From: Actinomycetota bacterium
Lineage (GTDB): Bacteria > Actinomycetota > Thermoleophilia > Solirubrobacterales > Solirubrobacteraceae
Direction of reading: 5' to 3'
Length of the DNA: 10,321 nucleotides
NCBI GenBank assembly: GCA_019348575.1
Contig: JAHWJE010000023.1
Coordinates: forward strand, 1-10,321
The position numbers and the translations under genes are program-made. This document shows, in pieces, positions 1 to 6,406 of this stretch. Position 1 is the stretch's first letter; every line of letters starts with the position of its first letter. Under the pieces are notes generated by a model that had not been told where the DNA came from, did no database searches, and saw only the letters and a list, made by a program, of their open reading frames with translations.

Positions 1-650
1 GCCATCACGAGCTGCACGAGCGTTCCGGCGAGCACGCCGATCGCGTAGGCGTAGAGCTGCTCGGGCCCGTCGAAGTACGGCCGCAGCACGACGAGCAGGG
101 CGATGATCACGACGTTCCAGACCAGCGGCGCGAGCGCCGGGATCGTGAAGTGGTCGTAGGCGTTGAGGATCCCGACGAGCAGGCCGTTGAGCCCCAGCAG
201 CAGGACGATCGGAAACAGCACCTGCGACAGGCCGACCATCAGCTCGTCGAGCTCCGCGCTGAAGTCGTCGCCGGTCAGCGGTGGCATGAGCCACGGCGCG
301 ACGAGCACGAAGAAGACGCAGATCGCGGTCAGCGCCGCGACGATCAGCACCACGAACGTCGACGCCAGGCGGTACGCGTCGCGCTTGTCGCCCTTCTCGA
401 GCAGCTCGGTGAAGACCGGCACGAACGCCGCGCTCAGCGCCGCGTCGGCGAACAGGCTGCGCACGAGGTTCGGCACCTGGAAGGCGACCGTGAAGGCCGA
501 GAACGCGCCGCTCGTGCCGAAGTAGCTCGAGGCCACCACCTCGCGCGCGAGGCCCGCGATCCGCGACAGCCCGGTGAGGAACGAGAAGATCGCCGTGTTG
601 CGGGCGATTCGCCCGAAACCGCCCGCCCGCCCACGCGTTTCGGTCGCCAT
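1..650 (-). CDS. murJ: Lipid II flippase MurJ (MviN family), N-terminal 216 residues, cut by window edge
   Basis: MurJ moves the peptidoglycan precursor lipid II across the cytoplasmic membrane. The minus strand reads an open frame from ATG at 650 to the window edge without a stop. After a short basic N-terminus (residues 1-18) comes RIAGLAREVVASSYFGTS, then VPNLVRSLFADAALSAAFVP and VFTELLEKGDK, the conserved N-terminal signature of the MviN/MurJ family. Hydrophobic stretches follow around residues 90-115, 145-165 and 175-195, as expected for the first transmembrane helices of a 14-helix flippase. The gene diverges from rpsT with 53 bases between the start codons. No Shine-Dalgarno sequence is visible; a TAGAGT hexamer lies 10 bases upstream of ATG, so the mRNA may have almost no leader. 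The C-terminal half lies outside the window. Family assignment is very secure. Confidence 0.95.
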   Translation of the reverse strand, partial: MATETRGRAGGFGRIARNTAIFSFLTGLSRIAGLAREVVASSYFGTSGAFSAFTVAFQVPNLVRSLFADAALSAAFVPVFTELLEKGDKRDAYRLASTFVVLIVAALTAICVFFVLVAPWLMPPLTGDDFSAELDELMVGLSQVLFPIVLLLGLNGLLVGILNAYDHFTIPALAPLVWNVVIIALLVVLRPYFDGPEQLYAYAIGVLAGTLVQLVM

Positions 651-659
651 CGCGTGCGC

Positions 660-666
660 TACTCTA
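660..666. promoter_or_regulatory. Overlapping divergent -10 elements for rpsT and murJ
   Basis: The seven bases TACTCTA read as TACTCT (660-665) on the plus strand, facing rpsT, and as TAGAGT (661-666) on the minus strand, facing murJ. Both fit the TAnnnT pattern of a sigma-70-type -10 box. Clear -35 boxes are not visible on either side. The murJ ATG starts 10 bases after its hexamer and rpsT starts 38 bases after its own. Shared symmetric -10 elements are a known cause of divergent bacterial transcription, but this one is called from pattern only. Confidence 0.4.
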
Positions 667-671
667 GGGAC

Positions 672-693
672 CGCCGCGGTCCCGTCCGCGGCG
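672..693 (+). promoter_or_regulatory. Perfect 8-bp hairpin in the rpsT leader
   Basis: CGCCGCGG (672-679) and CCGCGGCG (686-693) are exact reverse complements separated by a 6-base loop. The hairpin would sit between the predicted transcription start and the rpsT ATG at 704, ending 10 bases before it, so it could cover the ribosome landing site. S20 synthesis is under feedback control in E. coli, which makes a leader structure plausible here. In DNA this GC-rich, a chance palindrome of this size is also possible. Confidence 0.45.
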
Positions 694-703
694 CTTTCGA
701 GCC

Positions 704-973
704 ATGGCCAACATTCACTCCCAGAAGAAGCGGATCCTGCGCGCCGAGCGCGAGCGCCTCGAGAACCGCCACTACACCTCCGCCGTGCGCACGTACTTCC
801 GCCGGCTGGAGGCCGCTGTCGCCGCCGGCGACGATGCGCTGGCCGACCAGGAGCACAAGGAGCTTGTCAGCCTGATCGACAAGTCCGTCAAGCGCGGCGC
901 GCTGCACCGCAACACGGGCGCCCGCAAGAAGTCCCGCGCCGCGCGCGTCCGTCGCGGCGCCTCCGACGCCTGA
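704..973 (+). CDS. rpsT: 30S ribosomal protein S20
   Basis: S20 is a three-helix-bundle protein that binds 16S rRNA early in small-subunit assembly. The 89-residue product begins MANIHSQKKRILRAERERLE, the classic S20 start. Next come a basic helix, the LVSLIDKSVKRGALHRNTGA motif (about residues 55-75) and a lysine/arginine-rich tail KKSRAARVRR. Length and charge are normal for the family. ATG at 704 is certain because the conserved MANI starts there; upstream only a weak GAG resembles a ribosome binding site. The gene diverges from murJ and, on a larger scale, points towards holA at 8703-9674, as rpsT does in Mycobacterium tuberculosis, but with about 7.7 kb between them here. Confidence 0.98.
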   Translation: MANIHSQKKRILRAERERLENRHYTSAVRTYFRRLEAAVAAGDDALADQEHKELVSLIDKSVKRGALHRNTGARKKSRAARVRRGASDA

Positions 974-990
974 CGCGCCGCTCGGGCGCG
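974..990 (+). terminator. Possible GC-rich terminator after rpsT
   Basis: CGCGCC (974-979) pairs with GGCGCG (985-990) around a 5-base loop immediately after the rpsT TGA. There is no T tract, so it is a weak intrinsic terminator at best. Its position right after a highly expressed gene is the main reason to note it. Confidence 0.25.
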
Positions 991-1066
991 CCGCCCGCGT
1001 CGCGCTCGTGTAGAAGCCGAGGATCGAGCGCCACGAGCAGGGTGCGGGTGCGGGTAGTGCCGTCGC

Positions 1067-1708
1067 GTGAGCGTCGATACGCGCAAGCTCGTGATGGGCG
1101 ACTGGTCGCCGATCGTGCGCGACCCGCTCGACGTGCTGCGGCTGGCGTTCGCGGCGGGGGCCGTCGCCTTCGCGGCGGCCGGTGACGCCGCCGGAGCGTT
1201 CAACCTGGCGCTGGCATTCGCCGTGCTCGTCGCGGCGCGCCTCGCGAACCTGCCGCGGCTCTACGACCTGGCGGTGATCGTCGCGCTCGCGTTCACGCAG
1301 GGCGGCGAGGCCCTGAACCTCTACGACGCGATCGCGTGGTACGACCGCGTCGTGCACGTCGTCGTGCCGATGCTGGCCTCGCAGGTCCTCTACCTGTGCC
1401 TGGCGCGGGTCGAGGTCATGCCCGACCCCACGCAGGAGACGCTGCCCCGCCACGAGGCCGGCATGTTCGTCGCCGTCTTCGCGCTCGGCCTCGCGGTCGG
1501 GGCGCTGTGGGAGATCTTCGAGTGGACCTCCGACGGCCTCTTCGGGACGCAGCTCTCCGAGGGCAACACCGACACCGTCGGAGACCTCATCGCCGACGCC
1601 TGCGGATCGCTCGCGGGCGGCGCCCTGATGGTGCTGTGGGCAGAGCGCGGGTGGGGCTCGGTGCGCCGGATCCCGGGCGAGAACCGCCGCGAGGAGAGAC
1701 GCGCCTGA
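1067..1708 (+). CDS. Multi-pass membrane protein, DUF2238/YjdF type
   Basis: A 213-residue integral membrane protein of unknown function. Hydrophobic segments lie near residues 22-38, 43-60, 64-78, 96-113, 133-150 and 178-192. Polar residues of the DUF2238 family are visible: YDxxxH at 92-97 in the middle, then WEIFEW (148-153), D156, GT (160-161), NTDT (167-170), D173 and D177. The pattern of a WEIxEW membrane motif followed by several aspartates suggests a metal or charged-ligand site at the membrane surface; that is inference. GTG at 1067 gives the full N-terminus; ATG at 1094 (MGDW) is a reasonable alternative. No convincing ribosome binding site precedes either. The basic C-terminal tail (residues 199-213) is probably cytoplasmic. 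The gene converges on the reductase gene with 13 bases between the stops. The family call is moderately secure and its function is unknown. Confidence 0.75.
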   Translation: MSVDTRKLVMGDWSPIVRDPLDVLRLAFAAGAVAFAAAGDAAGAFNLALAFAVLVAARLANLPRLYDLAVIVALAFTQGGEALNLYDAIAWYDRVVHVVVPMLASQVLYLCLARVEVMPDPTQETLPRHEAGMFVAVFALGLAVGALWEIFEWTSDGLFGTQLSEGNTDTVGDLIADACGSLAGGALMVLWAERGWGSVRRIPGENRREERRA

Positions 1709-1713
1709 GGAGG

Positions 1714-1733
1714 GCGGGCCGCTACCTGCCCGC
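1714..1733. terminator. Short inverted repeat between convergent genes
   Basis: GCGGGC (1714-1719) and GCCCGC (1728-1733) could form a 6-bp stem with an 8-base loop spanning the 13-base gap between two convergent stop codons. It overlaps the reductase stop, has no T tract, and could be chance in this composition. Confidence 0.2.
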
Positions 1734-3137
1734 GCCCGCCGGACTCCGCGCCGCGCCCGCGGCGACGTGGAGCAGCTCCTCGCGCGACGACAGCTTGACG
1801 CGCGGGCGCCGCTCGCGCCGCCCGCGGTCGAGCTCGTGACGGGCGATCGCCCGCCAGCCGTCGATCGTCACCATGTCGGGCCTGCGCTCGGCGAGCAGCG
1901 CGTCGATCTGCTCGCGCTCGGCGTGGGCCGGCTGCGGGAGCGCTGCTGTCGCGAGATCCTCGACGAGGCACGTCACGGTCTCCTCGGCGTCGCGCTTGTT
2001 CGTGCCGAGGATCCCCGTCGGGCCGCGCTTGATCCAGCCCACGGCGTACACGCCGGGTAGCGGCCGGCGATCGGGACCGAGCACGCGACCGCGCTCGTTG
2101 GGGAGCACGAAGCTGCGCTCGTCGAAGGGAACGTCGGGCAGCGGCACGGCGCGGTAGCCGACCGAGCGCAGGACGAGCCCGCAGCTGATCGTCTCGAGGT
2201 CCTCGCCGCGGGCGCGCGCGCGCAGCATGCCGTCGTCGTCGCGGACGATCTCGTTGCGGCGCACGTCGATCGCCTCGACCCTGGCGCTGCCGCGGATCTG
2301 CACCGGCGAGCGCAGGAAGCGCAGCGCGATGCGGCGCGCCGCATCGGGGCGCCGCGGCCGGGCCGCGAACTCGTGCAGCAGCGCCACGTTGGTTCGCGCC
2401 GTGAACGTCCCCGCCTCGTCCAGCCACTCGCGCGACACCGGGTCAAGCTCGACCTCGCCGGGGTCCACGCGCAGCTCGACGTCGTCCAGGCGCCCCAGCT
2501 CGCGCAGCTCGGCGCTGGTGAAGGCCGCCTGCGCGGGACCGCGACGGCCGAGCACGATCACCTCCTCGATGCGGCTCTCGCGCAGCGCCTCGAGAGCGTG
2601 GTCGGCGATGTCGGTGCGCTCGAGCTCGTCGGGACTCAGCGCGAGCATCCGCGTCACGTCCGCCGCGACGTTGCCGTTGCCGATCACGACGGCGCGCTGC
2701 GCCGACAGGTCGAACTCCAGGTCGCGGTAGTCGGGGTGGCCGTTGTACCAGGCGACGAACTCGGTCGCGGCCCAGCTGCCGGGCAGGTCCTCGCCGGGGA
2801 TCCCCAGCGACTTGTCGGTCTGCGCGCCGGTCGCGTAGACGACGGCTGAGTAGTGGCTCGTCAGCTCGGCGTGCGAGATGTCGACGCCGACCTCGACGTT
2901 GCCGAGGAAGCGGCAGCCGCGCTTGAGCGTCTGGCGGTCGAAGGTGTCCTCGAGGCGCTTGATCTCCTGGTGGTCGGGGGCGACGCCGCCGCGCAGCAGC
3001 CCCCAGGGCGTCGGCAGGCGCTCGAAGAGGTCGATCTCGGCGTCGCCGCGGGCGCGCAGCAGGCAGGCGGCGGCGAACGCGCCGGCGGGGCCGGCGCCGA
3101 CGATCGCCACCCGCGGCGGTGAAGTGCGAGCCCTCAT
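1722..3137 (-). CDS. Ferredoxin-NADP(+) reductase, FprA/FprB family
   Basis: A 471-residue flavoprotein of the adrenodoxin-reductase-like FprA group, which passes electrons between NADPH and ferredoxin through FAD. An FAD-binding GAGPAG sits at residues 14-19, then FERLPTPWGLLRGGVAPDHQ (38-57), typical of this family. The NADP-binding GNGNVAAD is at 153-160, with GRRGP at 197-201. The FAD-contacting C-terminal motif GWIKRGPTGILGTNKRDAEE is at 367-386. ATG at 3137 is chosen because the Rossmann strand starts nine residues later and because it overlaps the ferredoxin stop in an ATGA, implying translational coupling. The frame stays open upstream to 3374, but that part is a shadow of the ferredoxin gene. 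Best comparison: FprB of M. tuberculosis, where a ferredoxin domain and this reductase are one protein. Likely redox partner: the adjacent ferredoxin. The final user of the electrons is not in the window. Confidence 0.93.
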   Translation of the reverse strand: MRARTSPPRVAIVGAGPAGAFAAACLLRARGDAEIDLFERLPTPWGLLRGGVAPDHQEIKRLEDTFDRQTLKRGCRFLGNVEVGVDISHAELTSHYSAVVYATGAQTDKSLGIPGEDLPGSWAATEFVAWYNGHPDYRDLEFDLSAQRAVVIGNGNVAADVTRMLALSPDELERTDIADHALEALRESRIEEVIVLGRRGPAQAAFTSAELRELGRLDDVELRVDPGEVELDPVSREWLDEAGTFTARTNVALLHEFAARPRRPDAARRIALRFLRSPVQIRGSARVEAIDVRRNEIVRDDDGMLRARARGEDLETISCGLVLRSVGYRAVPLPDVPFDERSFVLPNERGRVLGPDRRPLPGVYAVGWIKRGPTGILGTNKRDAEETVTCLVEDLATAALPQPAHAEREQIDALLAERRPDMVTIDGWRAIARHELDRGRRERRPRVKLSSREELLHVAAGAARSPAGAGR

Positions 3138-3415
3138 CGGGCGGTGCGCTCGGCGGTGCTCAGCTCGCCGAAGAAGCGGCTGTTGAGATCCAGCGCGTAG
3201 TCGTACTTCTCGGGGAGCTCGGATTCGGCGTAGATCGCGTCGACCGGGCAGGCCTCCACGCAGGCGTCGCAGTCGATGCAGACCGCCGGGTCGATGTAGA
3301 GCTGCTCGACGGCCTCGAAGTCCGGAGCGCCCGGTTTGGGATGGATGCAGTCCACCGGACAGACCTCGATGCACGAGTCGTCCTTGATGCAGCTGCCGAC
3401 GATGACGTAGGTCAT
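3134..3415 (-). CDS. Two-cluster bacterial-type ferredoxin (7Fe/8Fe, FprB-domain-like)
   Basis: A 93-residue soluble electron carrier. Cysteines lie at 9, 15, 19 and 23 (SCIKDDSCIEVCPVDCIHP) and at 46, 49, 52 and 56 (CIDCDACVEACPVDAIY). The second group is a canonical CxxCxxCxxxCP for one [4Fe-4S] cluster. The first has irregular spacing, as in 7Fe ferredoxins with a [3Fe-4S] cluster, but is two residues shorter between the first two cysteines than FdxA-type proteins. This shorter spacing and the following HPKPGAPDF insertion resemble the N-terminal ferredoxin domain of mycobacterial FprB (from memory). ATG at 3415 is chosen because TYVI directly precedes the first cluster; the frame is open further upstream but has no family match there. 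The stop overlaps the reductase start by 4 bases. The ATPase gene ends 10 bases upstream on the same strand, so all three may share one transcript. Confidence 0.93.
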   Translation of the reverse strand: MTYVIVGSCIKDDSCIEVCPVDCIHPKPGAPDFEAVEQLYIDPAVCIDCDACVEACPVDAIYAESELPEKYDYALDLNSRFFGELSTAERTAR

Positions 3416-3425
3416 GTCCGGAAGG

Positions 3426-5198
3426 CTACATACCCGGCAATCCCGACTGGTTTTTCGGCGTTGCCGTCCTGCCATGCTGTTGATCGTCTGGCTCGTCCGG
3501 GTGCGGGAGCTCGGGTGCGGCGTCGATCAGACGCCGGCCGGTGAGGCTGCGGGGGGCCGACGAAACGCGCTCGGAGCGTCCCTCCTCGACGACGCGTCCG
3601 GCGTCGAGGACGACGATCCTGTCGGTCGCCTTCCTGACCAGGGCGATGTCGTGGGAGATCAGCACGAGGCCCAGGCCCATCTCGATCTGGCGCTCGCGCA
3701 GCACGACCATCAGCCTCGCCTGCTCGGAGGCGTCGAGCATGCTCGTCGGCTCGTCGGCGACCAGCAGGCGGGGCTCGGCGATCAGCGCCCGGGCGAGCGA
3801 GACGCGCTGCAGCTGGCCGCCCGAGAGCTCATGCGAGCGGGCGCCGAGGAACTGCCCGGAGGCGGGCAGCCCGACGCTGTCGAGCGCCGCCGCGACGGCG
3901 CGCGCCGGATCCTCTGCCTTGCTGCCGAGCAGGTCGAGCGGCTCCCTGACGAGCTGCTCGACGGTGAGCCGCGGTGAGACGGCGTCCCAGGGATCCTGCA
4001 TGACGAGCTGGACCTCGGCGCGCTGCTCGCGTCCGGCGCGAGACCAGGAGCGCGTGAGCGCGCGCCCGTCCAGCTGCATCTCGCCTGTTTCGGCGGCCAG
4101 GTGGCCGGTGAGGATCCGCGCCAGCGTCGACTTGCCGCTCCCCGAGGGCCCCACCAGGCCGACCGACTCCCCCTGGCGCACGGCGAAGGAGACCGCGTCG
4201 AGCGCCTGCACGCGGCGGCGCCCGTGGCGGAACGTCTTGCCGACGCCGCGGGCCTCCAGCAGCGTCTTGAGGCCGCCGAAGTGGCAGGCGACGAGCCGCC
4301 CGCGTGACGGAGCGGGCGACACCCGCTGCTCGTGGCAGACGTCCTGCGCCTGCGGGCAGCGGGGGTGAAACGGGCATCCGGGCGGCACCGCCCGCGCGTC
4401 GGGCGGAAGTCCCCGGATCGGGCGCAGGTCCTTCGTCGTGCTCATCGCCGGATAGGCGTTGACCAGCGCCCACGTGTAGGGGTGAGCCGGATCTCCGGTC
4501 ACCGCGCTGGTGTCGCCGTCCTCCATCGCCTCGCCCGCGTAGAGCACGAGCGAGCGCCGCGCGAGCCGGGCGGCGCTGCCCAGCTCGTGCGTGATCACGA
4601 TCAGGGCGAAGCCCCGCTCCTTCGCCAGCATGCCGATCCGCGTCACGAGCTCGCTGCTGCTCACGGGGTCCAGCCCGCCGGTCGGCTCGTCGAGCACGAC
4701 GAGGTCCGGCTCCAGCGCAAGGGCCATCGCCAGCGTCGCGCGGCGGCGCTCGCCTCCGGAGAGCTCGTGCGGATGGCGCTCGAGCACGCTCGGGTCGAGC
4801 AGCACCTCGCGGGCGAGCTCCTCGGCACGCGCGCGCGCCTCGCGCGCCTTGACCCCGCGGCGCTCGCGCAGCGGCTCGGCCACCTGCGCTCCGACCGGCA
4901 CGACCGGGTTGAAGGGCGCCCCCTGAAGCGCCACGGCGACCCTCTCCCAGCGCAGCGCGCGCAGCGTCTCGACGGGCGCGCCGACGAGCTCCTGGCCGTC
5001 GAGACGGATGCTGCCTCGTGCCTCGGGCGGCTGGATCAGGCCGGCCAGGCACAGCGCGAGCGTCGACTTGCCGGCCCCGCTCTCTCCGACCACGGCGAGC
5101 GACTCGCCCCGCTCGAGATCGAAGCTCAGCCCGCGCAGCGCATCGACCTCGCCTGCGAAGCGCACCGCCAGGTCGCGCACCTCCAGCAGCGGGCTCAA
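3426..5198 (-). CDS. Peptide-type ABC transporter, two fused ATP-binding domains (DppD-DppF-like)
   Basis: A 590-residue protein with two complete nucleotide-binding domains of the oligopeptide/nickel importer group. Domain 1: Walker A GESGAGKST (38-46), Q92, signature LSGGE (146-150), Walker B ending VLDEP (168-172), switch H204. It ends with the family's C-terminal element: HPY (239-241) and C275, C281, C288, C305, in the spacing reported to bind an iron-sulphur cluster in DppD. Domain 2: Walker A GPSGSGKST (350-358), Q401, LSGGQLQR (458-465), Walker B ending VADEP (480-484), H516. The TTG at 5198 is preferred as start because its TTGA overlaps the stop of the dppC remnant, with GGAAG about nine bases upstream; ATG at 5327 is an in-frame alternative. 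All catalytic residues are intact, yet no intact permease or binding protein gene is adjacent. It may serve permeases elsewhere, or be decaying. Confidence 0.92.
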   Translation of the reverse strand: MSPLLEVRDLAVRFAGEVDALRGLSFDLERGESLAVVGESGAGKSTLALCLAGLIQPPEARGSIRLDGQELVGAPVETLRALRWERVAVALQGAPFNPVVPVGAQVAEPLRERRGVKAREARARAEELAREVLLDPSVLERHPHELSGGERRRATLAMALALEPDLVVLDEPTGGLDPVSSSELVTRIGMLAKERGFALIVITHELGSAARLARRSLVLYAGEAMEDGDTSAVTGDPAHPYTWALVNAYPAMSTTKDLRPIRGLPPDARAVPPGCPFHPRCPQAQDVCHEQRVSPAPSRGRLVACHFGGLKTLLEARGVGKTFRHGRRRVQALDAVSFAVRQGESVGLVGPSGSGKSTLARILTGHLAAETGEMQLDGRALTRSWSRAGREQRAEVQLVMQDPWDAVSPRLTVEQLVREPLDLLGSKAEDPARAVAAALDSVGLPASGQFLGARSHELSGGQLQRVSLARALIAEPRLLVADEPTSMLDASEQARLMVVLRERQIEMGLGLVLISHDIALVRKATDRIVVLDAGRVVEEGRSERVSSAPRSLTGRRLIDAAPELPHPDEPDDQQHGRTATPKNQSGLPGM

Positions 5199-5341
5199 GA
5201 CCGCTTCCAGCGTGGGTTCAGCAGGGGCTCCAGGCCAACGCCGATCAACGTGAACGCCATGATCGCCAGCGTGATCGCCATCGTCGAATCCGGGTCCAAC
5301 CGCCGAGCGGCCGAGGACGGGGACCATAGTGCGTGCTGCAC
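5195..5341 (-). pseudogene. C-terminal remnant of a DppC-type peptide permease
   Basis: On the minus strand, in the +1 frame relative to the ATPase, the codons from about 5299 to the TGA at 5195 read LDPDSTMAITLAIMAFTLIG followed by VGLEPLLNPRWKRS. This is the usual last transmembrane helix and GLxxxLNPR tail of DppC/GsiD permeases, and it ends in a 4-base overlap with the ATPase start, as intact operons do. Upstream the frame gives 14 low-complexity residues and then a TAG at 5342-5344, so only 48 residues of a roughly 300-residue protein remain. A GTG at 5341 could start a peptide but this is unlikely to be a working gene. The junction (about 5300-5344) marks a deletion, an insertion or an assembly join. 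The match is from memory of the family, without alignment. Confidence 0.72.
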
Positions 5342-5362
5342 CTAACCGCCAGAAGGTTGTTC

Positions 5363-5403
5363 GCCGGCTGACGCGACGGTCACGTCTAGCCGGCGCGATC
5401 GCG
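5363..5403. repeat. Long hairpin plus 10-bp palindrome upstream of the repeat-protein gene
   Basis: GCCGGCT (5363-5369) pairs with AGCCGGC (5388-5394) and, inside it, GACG (5370-5373) pairs with CGTC (5383-5386), leaving one bulged T and a 9-base loop. Directly next to it, overlapping by one base, is the perfect palindrome CGCGATCGCG (5394-5403). The structure lies between the divergent dppC remnant/ATPase and the small gene at 5419, ending 15 bases before its ATG. No T tract follows on either strand. It may be an operator, an RNA leader structure or a factor-independent stop; the sequence does not decide. Confidence 0.5.
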
Positions 5404-5418
5404 GGTACGCCCCCGACG

Positions 5419-5616
5419 ATGGCCGATTCCCCTGATCCCCCGCGAGCAGCGGCCGCGCAGCAGCCACCGAGCCTGCCCGAGGTCGACAGCCCCCCGCCCG
5501 AGGACGTGCTCGACAGCGCCCCCTCGAAGGAGGAGGTCGTCGACGACGCGCAGCAGGCAGACGAGATCATCGCCGCACAGCCGAGCGTCGACGAGCTGCT
5601 CGGCCCCGACCGCTGA
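5419..5616 (+). CDS. Small acidic protein with four decapeptide repeats, unknown function
   Basis: A 65-residue protein not recognised as a known family. It has 16 acidic and 3 basic residues, no membrane segment and no cysteine. Residues 1-24 are proline/alanine/glutamine-rich and probably disordered. Residues 25-64 consist of four units of exactly ten residues: PPPEDVLDSA, PSKEEVVDDA, QQADEIIAAQ and PSVDELLGPD, each with two acidic residues followed by two branched hydrophobic residues. The regular pattern, without frame breaks, argues that it is a real protein. ATG at 5419 is preferred; an in-frame GTG at 5329 would add 30 basic residues that look like non-coding sequence and would overlap the dppC remnant. 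No ribosome binding site is visible. It converges on the exporter permease gene with 10 bases between the stops. Repeated short acidic-hydrophobic motifs suggest a binding or docking role; this is inference. Confidence 0.6.
   Translation: MADSPDPPRAAAAQQPPSLPEVDSPPPEDVLDSAPSKEEVVDDAQQADEIIAAQPSVDELLGPDR
5491..5610 (+). repeat. Four in-frame 30-bp degenerate tandem repeats
   Basis: Units at 5491-5520, 5521-5550, 5551-5580 and 5581-5610 each encode a ten-residue motif with the pattern x-x-x-[ED]-[DE]-[VIL]-[LVI]-x-x-x, usually starting with Pro or Gln. At DNA level they share a GAG/GAC-rich core followed by hydrophobic codons, but have diverged, so the repeats are old rather than a recent slippage product. 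A weaker fifth unit may precede them (PSLPEVDS). Confidence 0.6.
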
Positions 5617-5626
5617 TCGCGAGGGC

Positions 5627-6406
5627 CTACCCCGCCCGCTCGGCGCTGCGCAGCCCACCGCGTGCCCACAGCGCGGCAAGCGCGAACATTCCCAGCAGGC
5701 ACGCCGCCGTGATGCCGACCTTCGTCGGCTCCCCCGAGACGAAGCCGCGCGCTGCCTCGAGGAACGCGGTCGCGGGGTTGAAGCGCGCGATCTCGTGCAC
5801 CCAGCCGGCGACGAGGTTCAGCGGCACGTAGACCGGCGCGAGGAACAGCACGATGAAGACGGGCATCTGCATCATCGGGCCCGCCTGCATCGTGCGCACC
5901 CGCATCGCGATGCCTGCCGCCGCCAGCGTCGAGACGCCGCTGATCGCGAGCGCCAGCGCGAGCAGCGACGCGAGGTCGCCGACCGAGCCGTCGACCTGCA
6001 TCCCGGCGACGAGTCCGGCGACGAACACGACGCTCAGCACGAAGGCCGCCCGGACCATCGCCGAGATCGCGTAGCCGGCGATGATCCCGCCGCGGTTGGG
6101 CGCGGCCAGCATCAGCCGCCGCGCGAAGCCGAACTCGAAGTCGGCCGCGATCGCAAAGCCCGTGAAGACGCCGCCGAACGCGGCGGCCTGGACGCACACG
6201 AACGCGAACTGAAACGACGTGTAGCCCGACCTGAACTCGAAGTTCGGCGCGTTCTGCACGCCCGACAGCCCGCCCGCGAACGAGATGAAGAAGAACAGCG
6301 GAAAGAGCAGGCTCGGAAGCAGGAACGACGGGTTCGTGAAGCCGTTGTGGATGCTGCGCCAGGCGACCGCGAGCGCCACCGAGCGCGTGCGGGCGAGAGC
6401 GCTCAT
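5627..6406 (-). CDS. ABC-2 type permease, second subunit of a DrrABC-like exporter
   Basis: A 259-residue membrane protein with about six hydrophobic segments (near residues 28-48, 65-88, 107-135, 145-168, 180-200 and 230-248). Features of the ABC-2/DrrB family are visible: the N-terminal amphipathic RSIHNGFTNPSFLLPSLLFP, an EFGFARRLMLAAPNRGGIIA stretch after the second membrane segment, and the late HEIARFNPATAFLEAARGFV motif that precedes the final helix. ATG at 6406 is chosen because it overlaps the stop of the preceding permease in an ATGA and starts the family's usual N-terminus; the frame is open further upstream only as a shadow. It is the last gene of the three-gene exporter operon. 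Two non-identical permeases would form an asymmetric channel driven by a dimer of the ATPase. Drug or lipid export is the usual role of such systems; the substrate is unknown. Confidence 0.9.
   Translation of the reverse strand: MSALARTRSVALAVAWRSIHNGFTNPSFLLPSLLFPLFFFISFAGGLSGVQNAPNFEFRSGYTSFQFAFVCVQAAAFGGVFTGFAIAADFEFGFARRLMLAAPNRGGIIAGYAISAMVRAAFVLSVVFVAGLVAGMQVDGSVGDLASLLALALAISGVSTLAAAGIAMRVRTMQAGPMMQMPVFIVLFLAPVYVPLNLVAGWVHEIARFNPATAFLEAARGFVSGEPTKVGITAACLLGMFALAALWARGGLRSAERAG

Noticed and set aside
150..875. Plus-strand open frames across 150-875
   Set aside because: They are antisense to murJ and out of frame with rpsT, with compositions rich in Arg, Glu and Gln typical of GC-rich shadows.
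1020..1066. Short GGTGCGGGT-like direct repeats before the DUF2238-type gene
   Set aside because: Too short and too compatible with GC-rich background to claim as a regulatory element.
3138..3374. N-terminal extension of the reductase upstream of ATG 3137
   Set aside because: This stretch is the ferredoxin gene read in another frame; the Rossmann fold starts nine residues after ATG 3137.
5329..5418. GTG start at 5329 adding 30 residues to the small acidic protein
   Set aside because: The extra residues are basic and unlike the rest, they overlap the dppC remnant and include the hairpin; ATG 5419 is simpler, though not proven.
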